Assembly (NCBI GenBank): GCA_021828935.1 | Contig: JAJZCU010000128.1 | Span: forward strand, 1 to 6,389 | DNA: 6,389 nt | Source: Planctomycetota bacterium | GTDB lineage: Bacteria; Planctomycetota; Phycisphaerae; WQYP01 | Direction of reading: 5' to 3' | In this document: positions 1-5,413 of the stretch, in pieces | Numbering within the stretch: the stretch's first letter is position 1 | How the letters are laid out: the number at the start of each line of letters is the position of its first letter | The notes under the pieces: generated by a model | The model's input: the letters and a program-made list of their open reading frames with translations, nothing else | Told to the model about the DNA's origin: nothing | Databases searched by the model: none | Position numbers and translations under genes: made by a program

Positions 1-395
1 TGGGAGCCGTTGAATCCCCGCTAATCCGCGACGAAACGCTTTTAGCGAACGAGACGACGTCGCTATGCATGGAAAATGCGCACCGCATGTTCCGCTTCCG
101 CTTCCAGCACCTGCAGGAGGCATCGCCGGCGCTAATTATGATGTCGACCGACGGTTACTCAAATTCATTTTCCTCTGATGCCGACTTCCATAAGGTTGGG
201 CCAGATTTATTGCGGATCCTTCGCACCGACGGGCCGCAGGAGGTTAGCGGTTTATTGGCGGGCTGGCTCAGCGAAGCATCCGCCAAGGGCAGCGGCGACG
301 ATGTCACGCTGGGGGTCATTTATAACTTGGGCACGGCCGCTGCGAACGCCGACGCAAGCCCCGACGCGGCACGGCCGGCGCCGCCCGTGCCGTGA
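1..395 (+). CDS. PP2C-type Ser/Thr protein phosphatase, C-terminal part (5' end outside window)
   Basis: The reading frame is open from position 3 with no stop, so the gene enters from the left and about 130 residues are visible. The ATG at 69 is internal: the residues before it (ANETTSLC region) look like ordinary family sequence. Two late PP2C signatures are visible: a hydrophobic strand leading to STDGYSNSF (metal-binding Asp-Gly, visible residues 50-51) and GSGDDVTLGVI (visible residues 96-106), whose Asp pair supplies the last metal ligand in PP2C enzymes. The tail after it is Ala/Pro-rich and probably disordered. The family removes phosphate from Ser/Thr using two metal ions. Here the likely substrate is the downstream kinase or its targets (inference). 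No membrane segment is visible. The gene lies 66 bases before the kinase start on the same strand, consistent with co-transcription. The fold assignment is fairly secure; specificity is unknown. Confidence 0.85.
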   Translation, partial: GAVESPLIRDETLLANETTSLCMENAHRMFRFRFQHLQEASPALIMMSTDGYSNSFSSDADFHKVGPDLLRILRTDGPQEVSGLLAGWLSEASAKGSGDDVTLGVIYNLGTAAANADASPDAARPAPPVP

Positions 396-451
396 GACAC
401 CGCTCCGTCGCACGCGCCGTTTCTCCGAACTGCCGTGGCCGTTTTAGCTTT

Positions 452-455
452 GAGG
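452..455 (+). promoter_or_regulatory. Ribosome binding site for the kinase gene
   Basis: GAGG lies six bases before the ATG at 462. It decides the start in favour of ATG 462 over the in-frame GTG at 435, which has no comparable motif and would only add nine residues (MAVLALRHL) before the region that resembles the family N-terminus. Confidence 0.6.
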
Positions 456-461
456 CACCTA

Positions 462-1802
462 ATGAACGAACTGCTCCAGCCGGGCCACATTGTCCAGTCA
501 TCTTCGGGAAAGCCGTGCCGTGTCGTGAAGTTTCTTGGCTCGGGCGGCCAGGGCGAGGTCCACATGGTCGAGTGGGCGGGCGGCAACTACGCCCTGAAGT
601 GGTATTATGAGCAGTGTGCGACGGCGGAGCAAAGGGCCGGCCTTGAGTCGCTTATCACGGAGGGGCCGCCCGATAAGCGTTTCCTCTGGCCGCTGGACCT
701 AGTGGAATCCAAGAACATATCAGGATTTGGTTATGTCATGGGGCTTCGCGGTTTGGAATACAAAAGTCTATACGATCTGGTGGCCGGCCGCGCCCAGCCG
801 TCTTTCACGGCACTGGTAACTGCGGGCCTCGAATTAACCAGCGCCTTTCGGAGCCTGCACACGCGGGGCCTCTGCTACCGTGACATTTCATTTGGCAATG
901 CGTTCTTTAACCCGCTGACGGGCGCCGTATTGGTCTGCGACAACGACAACGTGACCACGAACCGGGCGTCAAAAGGCGGCGTGTTGGGGACGCCCGATTT
1001 CATGGCGCCAGAAGTCGTGCGAATGGAGGCGAGCCCCAGCAACAGAACGGACCTTTTTTCGCTTGCAGTTTTGTTATTCTACATGCTCCACATTGGGCAC
1101 CCCCTGATCGGTCGCAAGATATTAAGCATTAGGTGCTGGGACGGGAGCGCGAGGGAAATGCTCTTCGGGAAACAGCCGGTCTTCATCTTCGATCCAAACG
1201 ACCATTCCAATGAAGCCGTTGGAGAGGACGTTGACCCGACGGGCGAAGCTGGCGGCAACGCTTTGATCTATTGGAAAATTTACCCGCAGTTTTTGCGGGA
1301 TACTTTCACAAGAGCCTTCACGAACGGCATTCACGACCCTGAGAACGGCCGGGTCACCGAGCTCGAATGGCTTGGCTCCTTGTCTTCGTTGCGGGATTCC
1401 ATTTTTAAATGCGCATGCGGAGCGGAAAATTTTTATCAGCATAATGGAAGGGTCCCCCCCTCGCCCGAGATGCCGGATGATTGTTGGAGTTGCGGGAAGG
1501 CTCTACGTCCCCCATTCCGCCTCCGTATTGACAAGGAGATGATCATGTTAAACGCAGGGGCGCCGCTGTACCCGCACCACACGGGGGACGGCGGCGATTA
1601 TGACTTTTCCGCTCCGGTCGCGGCGGTCGTTCAAAACCCCAAGAACCCAGCGGCTTGGGGGCTAAAAAATCTGGGGGCCACGAAGTGGGTGGCTATTCTG
1701 CCCGGCGGTAGGGCTGCGGATGCAAATCCTGGGCAAAGTGTGCCGCTGGCAAACGGTGTCAGAATTAGTTTTGGAAAGGCGGATGGAGAGATATTGTACT
1801 GA
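462..1802 (+). CDS. YegI-like Ser/Thr protein kinase with zinc-ribbon and FHA-like C-terminal region
   Basis: Predicted 446-residue kinase. Kinase domain, roughly residues 15-310: glycine-rich loop GSGGQGEVH (26-34), ATP-binding Lys in ALKW (K46), catalytic loop YRDISFGN with D141 and N146, metal-binding site CDNDN (D160) in place of DFG, and GTPDFMAPE (APE at 182-184). A lineage-specific segment follows, with PVFIFDPND (239-247) and an Arg/Asp helical stretch. Next is a zinc-ribbon-like cluster, CxC (317, 319) and CxxC (341, 344). Residues 350-446 are beta-rich and end with NLG..KW, then PGQSVPLANGVRISFG, resembling an FHA-type fold (inference). No transmembrane helix is seen, so it is probably cytosolic. 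I recall close relatives in vWA-PP2C-kinase (TerY-P-like) triads, and the adjacent PP2C gene fits that. HRD reads YRD, the usual catalytic-loop Lys is Ser143, and the DFG Gly is Asp162. These look like family traits rather than decay. Substrate unknown. Confidence 0.9.
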   Translation: MNELLQPGHIVQSSSGKPCRVVKFLGSGGQGEVHMVEWAGGNYALKWYYEQCATAEQRAGLESLITEGPPDKRFLWPLDLVESKNISGFGYVMGLRGLEYKSLYDLVAGRAQPSFTALVTAGLELTSAFRSLHTRGLCYRDISFGNAFFNPLTGAVLVCDNDNVTTNRASKGGVLGTPDFMAPEVVRMEASPSNRTDLFSLAVLLFYMLHIGHPLIGRKILSIRCWDGSAREMLFGKQPVFIFDPNDHSNEAVGEDVDPTGEAGGNALIYWKIYPQFLRDTFTRAFTNGIHDPENGRVTELEWLGSLSSLRDSIFKCACGAENFYQHNGRVPPSPEMPDDCWSCGKALRPPFRLRIDKEMIMLNAGAPLYPHHTGDGGDYDFSAPVAAVVQNPKNPAAWGLKNLGATKWVAILPGGRAADANPGQSVPLANGVRISFGKADGEILY

Positions 1803-1807
1803 CTCAA

Positions 1808-1853
1808 CAGACCGGCCTTCAGTAAAATTGTTACGGGTTCCGGCCAAGGTCTG
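1808..1853 (+). other. Inverted repeat (possible RNA hairpin) just after the kinase stop codon
   Basis: CAGACCGGCC (1808-1817) can pair with GGCC-AA-GGTCTG (1842-1853), giving a ten-pair stem with a two-base bulge and a 24-base loop. It begins five bases after the kinase stop and lies in the 107-base gap before the next gene. No T-run follows, so a standalone terminator is unlikely. It could stabilise or process the transcript, or be chance in GC-rich DNA. Confidence 0.3.
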
Positions 1854-1909
1854 GCAATTAAGCAGGGGCTATCCGTCGAAAGCAGACTGCCGTAAATGGA
1901 ATTAAAAAG

Positions 1910-2503
1910 ATGGAACAGTTGTGCCGGGAGAGGCTCGTGGCCGCGGTTCGACGTTACCCGGATATCATAACAAACGCCCGCCGTTGCGAAGCGATAATGC
2001 GCGACCTCTGTGGCGAGACGTGCAGGCCTGAAATTTCAGCCATCTTGGGCGCCGTGCGGATGCACGCGCCCCAAGCGATCGCCGAGTCTGCGGGCGTACC
2101 CATGGCGATCCTCGTTCCGCGGCTTGGCAGTCGACTGCACGATGAAACGGGCGTAGAAAAGAATCTCGCAATGTGGGCGGTGACCAGTTGGGCAATTGCC
2201 TTGGGGAAAGCTCGCGTATCCACCGCGGTGGCGCCCATCCACGCCGACCCCGGGGCGGCACCCGCCAATGTGGTTCCAGCAGTGGTCCACCATGCTCTCC
2301 CGCCGCGAGACGATACCTCCCCTATCCCGCTCGTGGGGGACGAAAACGCCCAAACTAATCAGAAAGTTGTCGCCTTGGAGCACGCGACTAAGCCACCAGA
2401 GGATCCCGGGAGCGCGAAGGACGCTCTCCTCGGCTGCGGTTGCATCTTGGTCATGATTTGGCTCGCGTGGCTCGCATGGGAATTTATAAGGGCCCACATT
2501 TAA
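1910..2503 (+). CDS. Hypothetical protein with N-terminal helical domain and C-terminal membrane anchor
   Basis: A 197-residue protein of unknown function. Residues 5-99 look like a compact helical domain: an Arg-rich first helix, RCEAIMRDLCGE (25-36), a RPEISAILGAV helix (39-49), AGVP (61-64), and a closing helix around WAVTSWAIALG (89-99). I recall similar segments (RDLC...EI...WAV.SWA.ALG) in bacterial signalling proteins, including ones fused to kinases, but cannot name the family with certainty. Residues 100-170 form a Pro/Ala/Asp-rich linker. Residues 173-193 form one very hydrophobic, Trp-rich helix starting GCGC and ending near the C-terminus (RAHI), which suggests a tail-anchored protein with the domain in the cytosol. 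No signal peptide is seen. The upstream frame is open only to 1862 and has no better start; the Shine-Dalgarno is weak (A-rich AAAAAG before the ATG). It lies 107 bases after the kinase on the same strand, so it may localise or regulate the PP2C/kinase pair (inference). Confidence 0.75.
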   Translation: MEQLCRERLVAAVRRYPDIITNARRCEAIMRDLCGETCRPEISAILGAVRMHAPQAIAESAGVPMAILVPRLGSRLHDETGVEKNLAMWAVTSWAIALGKARVSTAVAPIHADPGAAPANVVPAVVHHALPPRDDTSPIPLVGDENAQTNQKVVALEHATKPPEDPGSAKDALLGCGCILVMIWLAWLAWEFIRAHI

Positions 2504-2575
2504 AACGGCCTTCGCAGCCTGCTGGCACCTTGCAAGCGATTTTCCGAGAGAACCGCAAGCTCTTTTCGGATGGCC

Positions 2576-2601
2576 GCGGACGTGCCGTACGAAACGTCCG
2601 C
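2576..2601. terminator. Possible shared hairpin between convergent gene blocks
   Basis: GCGGACGT (2576-2583) and ACGTCCGC (2594-2601) form a perfect eight-pair stem with a ten-base loop, midway between the convergent stops at 2503 and 2619. A second, weaker inverted repeat (TCCGAGAG at 2543-2550 with CTC and TCGGA inside 2560-2570) lies beside it. The position suits a bidirectional terminator, but neither strand shows a following T-run, so this rests on placement and symmetry alone. The rest of the 2504-2618 gap shows no gene. Confidence 0.35.
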
Positions 2602-2609
2602 TCTGCTGG

Positions 2610-2618
2610 CCCCCCCCC
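2610..2618. repeat. Homopolymer run of nine C (G on the flbD strand)
   Basis: Nine consecutive C directly abut the flbD stop codon (2619-2621 as read on the plus strand). Length changes here would not alter FlbD because the tract lies after its stop. It is prone to slippage and to sequencing error. Confidence 0.9.
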
Positions 2619-2816
2619 TCAACTGGGCTCCACCAGGCGGCGGAGCGTGCGGCCGTATTCCACGGCTTTGCGCACCACTTCCTGCGCCGGTTCTTTCACA
2701 ATAAGCCTGTCGCCGGTGGTCAGCGTGATCATGGTGTCCGGCGTGGTTTCGATGAATTTTATCAATTCAGCGTTTACGATTACCGGCGTTCCGTTAATTT
2801 TTGTAACATTGATCAT
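2619..2816 (-). CDS. flbD: FlbD/SwrD-family flagellar protein
   Basis: A complete 65-residue protein covering the whole of this small family. It opens MINVTKINGTPVIVN, followed by IKFIETTPDTMITLTTGDRL and VKEPAQEVVRKAVEY, matching the family pattern of an Asn-Gly turn, an E.TPDT.I.L..G core and a C-terminal helix. Such proteins are cytosolic and encoded in flagellar hook operons. The Bacillus relative SwrD raises motor power, while the role in Gram-negative-type bacteria is poorly defined. It should not be confused with the unrelated NtrC-like regulator also called FlbD in Caulobacter. The start lies 17 bases after the flgE stop, with GAGG seven bases ahead, so it is probably translated from the same message. 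It is the last gene of the operon visible here; motA/motB often follow in other genomes, but a convergent gene block lies there instead. Confidence 0.93.
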   Translation of the reverse strand: MINVTKINGTPVIVNAELIKFIETTPDTMITLTTGDRLIVKEPAQEVVRKAVEYGRTLRRLVEPS

Positions 2817-2823
2817 GCGCAGG

Positions 2824-2827
2824 CCTC
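2824..2827 (-). promoter_or_regulatory. Ribosome binding site for flbD
   Basis: On the minus strand GAGG lies seven bases before the flbD ATG, inside the 17-base gap after the flgE stop. This supports tight co-translation from one transcript. Confidence 0.6.
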
Positions 2828-2833
2828 ATGCCG

Positions 2834-4546
2834 TTATGGAATGCTGCTCAACAGTGATTGCAACAATTGGTTGCTGGTGGTGATCACCTTGGAAGCGGCT
2901 GTAAACCCCGTACTGGCCGAAATGAGATTCACAAATTCCGCGGATAAATCTACGTTGCTCATTTCCAATGCGCCCGCCGTCAGCGTGCCGGATGAAAATT
3001 GCCCCGGCGCGGCGATGACCGCCGTGCCGCTGTCGGGCCCTGGAATAAAGTTGCTGTTGCCGACGCTTACCAAACCCTGATTGTTGCTGAAGGTGGCCAG
3101 TGCCACCTGCCCCAGCGTGCGAGTGAGGCCATTGGAAAAAGTCCCGGAGATGATACCGTCGCTGCCGATGGAATAGTTGGTCAGGGTTCCTGGGGGGGAA
3201 CCATCCTGCGAAGTGCTGGCCAACTGGCTGCTGCTGCCGGATAAAGCGGTCACGCCGCTGAAATTCAAGTTAAATGATAAGGTTGGGCTGGCGCCCGTGC
3301 CGGAACGGTTGATGGTCACCGTGGGCGTGGCGGTGCTGATTAACTGGCCAAAATTGTTAAATTGCAGCGTGCCTTCGCCCACCGCGGTGTTGGTGGCAGC
3401 TCCGGCGCCAGTGCCGCCGGGGCTGTCGGCAACATATTGCCAGGTAGTTCCGGCGGTGTTGGCGTTGGTCAGCGTGGCCGTGACATAGACCGGCACCGCC
3501 GTGCCCAGCGAATCGTACGCGGTGAGGCTGGTGGTGACGGATTCGCCATTGGCGGTGGCGGTGGAGGTTGTAGTGAAGGGGTTGAGAATGGTTCCGCCAC
3601 GATTCACGGTAATGTCGGAACTCTTAATTGCCACTGCATTGTTAGTTCCTAAGTTGCTGGTAATCTGGAGTTGCGAGCCACCGCCAGTGCCGGCAATCAG
3701 CGAAACGCCCGGCGCCGCGCCGGTTCCATTTACTCCGCTGGTGGTATTAATTCCCATGGTGCCCTGCAGAAAGTTCATATAATCCTGCAACGTGGACGCC
3801 GCTCCCACCGTGAACGTTTGCGGGGCTACGGTTCGCGTGCCCTTTTCGCCCTGCGCGGTGACAACGTCGCCGACTTGGAAATACGACGTTCCCCCCGGCG
3901 CGTTGGTGACGCTGGTTAAGGTGGTCGTAGCCGGGTTGCTAATGGCCGCTCCGCCGGAATACATGGGCTGGTTGAAAACCAATTGGCCCGGCGTGCTGGC
4001 CACCACTCCGCCGGCATTTAAGTTGCCGGTCATGGAAGCATTGCTGGTGGCCTGGGCCACCGAAAGCGACCCAATGGGAATGGTTAAATCGCTTAAGACG
4101 CCCGGCACCACATTAAAGTTGGAATCCACCGCATAACCCTGCACCCGCAGGCCCTGGCCGTTGACCAACTTGTCCTGGCTGTTTAATTGGAACGAGCCGT
4201 TGCGGGTAAATTGTTGTTTGGAATCTTGAAGAATAAAAAAGCCGTTGCCCTGCACCGCCAAATCTGAATTGACCCCCGTGGTTTGCAGCGAACCATTGCT
4301 GTAGTCTGTGGTCAGGGAAGACTGCTGCGTGCCCATGCCCACCTGCAACGGATTGGTCCCGCCAAGGTCGCCATTGGGCGGCGTGCCGTAAGTGAAGGTT
4401 TGGTTAAAAGCGGTCTGAAAATTAAGGTTTGAGGCCTTGTAACCCACCGTATTCACGTTGGAAATGTTGTTGCCCACCACGTCCAACATGGCCTGATTGG
4501 CGGACAACCCCGTGAGGCTGGTGTTAAGTACGGACGTCAAACCCAT
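2834..4546 (-). CDS. flgE: Flagellar hook protein FlgE
   Basis: A 570-residue hook subunit, polymerised outside the cell into the curved universal joint between rod and filament. The N-terminal axial helix and rod/hook signature are clear: SANQAMLDVVGNNISNVNTV then GYK (residues 15-37). A GGTNPLQVGMG segment (62-72) and the D1 strand region QGNGFFILQDSKQQFTRNGS (99-118) follow. The C-terminal axial helix holds NVDLSAEFVNLI and ends LLQSLLSSIP. The middle, about residues 170-490, is rich in Thr, Ser, Gly and Asn and should form the exposed outer domains. At 570 residues it is longer than the roughly 400-residue enteric FlgE, and the extra length lies in that middle. There is no cleavable signal peptide, as expected for flagellar type III export. 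I place the start at ATG 4546 (MGLTSV) because GGAG lies six bases upstream; an in-frame TTG at 4558 would add MEPF. flgD lies upstream and flbD directly downstream. Confidence 0.96.
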   Translation of the reverse strand: MGLTSVLNTSLTGLSANQAMLDVVGNNISNVNTVGYKASNLNFQTAFNQTFTYGTPPNGDLGGTNPLQVGMGTQQSSLTTDYSNGSLQTTGVNSDLAVQGNGFFILQDSKQQFTRNGSFQLNSQDKLVNGQGLRVQGYAVDSNFNVVPGVLSDLTIPIGSLSVAQATSNASMTGNLNAGGVVASTPGQLVFNQPMYSGGAAISNPATTTLTSVTNAPGGTSYFQVGDVVTAQGEKGTRTVAPQTFTVGAASTLQDYMNFLQGTMGINTTSGVNGTGAAPGVSLIAGTGGGSQLQITSNLGTNNAVAIKSSDITVNRGGTILNPFTTTSTATANGESVTTSLTAYDSLGTAVPVYVTATLTNANTAGTTWQYVADSPGGTGAGAATNTAVGEGTLQFNNFGQLISTATPTVTINRSGTGASPTLSFNLNFSGVTALSGSSSQLASTSQDGSPPGTLTNYSIGSDGIISGTFSNGLTRTLGQVALATFSNNQGLVSVGNSNFIPGPDSGTAVIAAPGQFSSGTLTAGALEMSNVDLSAEFVNLISASTGFTAASKVITTSNQLLQSLLSSIP

Positions 4547-4552
4547 GAATGG

Positions 4553-4556
4553 CTCC
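4553..4556 (-). promoter_or_regulatory. Ribosome binding site for flgE
   Basis: On the minus strand GGAG lies six bases before the ATG at 4546. It favours that start over the TTG at 4558, which would overlap this motif. Confidence 0.6.
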
Positions 4557-4606
4557 AAGTGTAACAGCCGAACCGGCGCGGCCTATCAAGAAAAAGTTGC
4601 GACGTG

Positions 4607-4631
4607 TCGGAGTCAGCTCCGCCAACTCCGA
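4607..4631 (-). other. Inverted repeat in the flgD-flgE gap
   Basis: TCGGAGT (4607-4613) and ACTCCGA (4625-4631) form a perfect seven-pair stem with an 11-base loop. On the minus strand a T5 run (4595-4591) follows 11 bases after the stem, too far for a textbook terminator. It lies in the 218-base non-coding stretch 4547-4764, the longest gap within the operon. That gap also holds a tandem ten-base duplication (CGGACGCCA at 4720-4728 and 4730-4738) but no convincing gene. A transcript-processing or attenuation role is possible but unproven. Confidence 0.3.
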
Positions 4632-4719
4632 TGCATCACGCCGCGCACGAAAACCGTCAAACCGCCTCCGGCAGCGAGAATAGTTTGTTAGAGCGAATTG
4701 TATGGCAACTAAAACCGGG

Positions 4720-4739
4720 CGGACGCCACCGGACGCCAA
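4720..4739. repeat. Tandem duplication of a ten-base unit
   Basis: CGGACGCCA occurs at 4720-4728 and again at 4730-4738 with a ten-base period, 26 bases beyond the flgD stop. Two copies only; it may be a simple slippage duplication or a half-site pair for a regulator. Confidence 0.55.
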
Positions 4740-4764
4740 CAAGCCCGCTTGATGAACCGTACGG

Positions 4765-5349
4765 TCAGGCCGCTGCGGCCGGCGTTGCTGCGCCGGCGGC
4801 GGCGGCGGCCGTGCTGGCCGTATTTGCCGCCGTGGTCGTGGCCGGAAGCAGGCTGTTGATGGCGCCAGCGCCGACGGCGGAGGCCAGGTTGCCGCCGCTG
4901 GCCGCCGCGGCCGTGGCAGCGGAGGTTGCCGGCGCGGGGGCGATCTGTTCCACCGAAGACAGCGGCACCTGCTGGCCGGTATCCAACTGCAATGAAACCT
5001 TTTGGTTTTGTACCACTACTGAAGTCACGATGCCTGAAACCTGCTTGCCCGAGGTGTTCAGGCCCTGCACGGTTTTTCCAATTAAGTTTCCGCCGGCCCC
5101 AATGGACTGCTGCAACGTCAGGCCCTGCAGGCTGCCGACCATGGTCTGGTTGGATTGCAGGTTGGAAATTTGCGACATTTGCGTGAGCAAGGCGCTGCTG
5201 TTAGTGGGATTCAGCGGATCCTGCTGCTGAAGCTGCGTGATCATAAGCTTCATGAAATCGGTGGGCGTCAAGCTGTTTAAGTTATTCGGCGCGGCCGTTG
5301 ATGACGCAGCGGTGGTTGCCTGGGGCAGTGTGGTGATGGCTTGACTCAT
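4765..5349 (-). CDS. flgD: Flagellar hook scaffolding (capping) protein FlgD, short form
   Basis: A 194-residue hook cap that sits at the growing hook tip and lets FlgE subunits insert; it is removed when the hook is complete. After a Thr/Ala-rich leader, residues 24-70 carry the conserved FlgD block LTPTDFMKLMITQLQQQDPL, then NPTNSSALLTQMSQ and the helix to NQTM. Residues 87-137 (GNLIGKTVQG, then SGIVTSVVV and VSLQLDTGQQVPLSSVEQI) match the Tudor-like part, with its strands contiguous instead of split by the Ig-like insertion of enteric FlgD. The last 57 residues are mostly Ala, Thr, Gly and Ser and are probably disordered. The start is ATG 5349, with AAGGAG seven bases upstream; an earlier in-frame start at 5373 would place that motif inside the gene. 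It follows fliK by 64 bases and precedes flgE by 218 bases. Confidence 0.94.
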   Translation of the reverse strand: MSQAITTLPQATTAASSTAAPNNLNSLTPTDFMKLMITQLQQQDPLNPTNSSALLTQMSQISNLQSNQTMVGSLQGLTLQQSIGAGGNLIGKTVQGLNTSGKQVSGIVTSVVVQNQKVSLQLDTGQQVPLSSVEQIAPAPATSAATAAAASGGNLASAVGAGAINSLLPATTTAANTASTAAAAAGAATPAAAA

Positions 5350-5356
5350 AACAGGA

Positions 5357-5362
5357 CTCCTT
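5357..5362 (-). promoter_or_regulatory. Ribosome binding site for flgD
   Basis: On the minus strand AAGGAG lies seven bases before ATG 5349. This is the strongest Shine-Dalgarno motif in the window, and it rules out the longer start at 5373. Confidence 0.75.
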
Positions 5363-5413
5363 CTGAATAACATCTTTATTTACGTTTGGCGCCTGACAAT
5401 GGGCGGCGCATTA

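Noticed and set aside
435..461. Nine-residue N-terminal extension of the kinase from a GTG at 435
   Set aside because: No Shine-Dalgarno motif suits it, while ATG 462 has GAGG six bases upstream and begins where family-like sequence begins.
1454..1460. Run of seven C within the kinase gene as a phase-variation tract
   Set aside because: Seven is short for slippage in GC-rich DNA and the frame is intact on both sides, with family-like sequence continuing after it.
2036..2497. 153-residue open frame on the minus strand opposite the membrane-anchored protein
   Set aside because: Its translation is Arg/Gly/His-rich without recognisable domains, as expected for the antisense of a GC-rich gene; the plus-strand frame has coherent domain and membrane structure.
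2440..2883. 147-residue plus-strand open frame spanning the junction and flbD
   Set aside because: It runs antisense across flbD, a well-recognised gene, and has no domain or plausible start context.
4697..4702. Possible -10 box (TACAAT on the minus strand) upstream of flgE
   Set aside because: No acceptable -35 hexamer lies 16-18 bases upstream, and I found no sigma-54 or sigma-28 consensus in the gap.
4524..4742. 72-residue minus-strand frame in the flgD-flgE gap
   Set aside because: It needs a TTG start with no ribosome binding site, overlaps the flgE start out of frame and resembles nothing I know.
4604..5230. 208-residue plus-strand open frame over flgD
   Set aside because: Ala/Pro/Cys-rich antisense of flgD's low-complexity codons; flgD itself is unmistakable.
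5350..5413. Possible promoter or terminator between fliK and flgD
   Set aside because: A TTGTCA and a five-pair GCGCC/GGCGC repeat are present, but spacing to any -10 is wrong and no T-run follows; the gap is best read as simple operon spacing.
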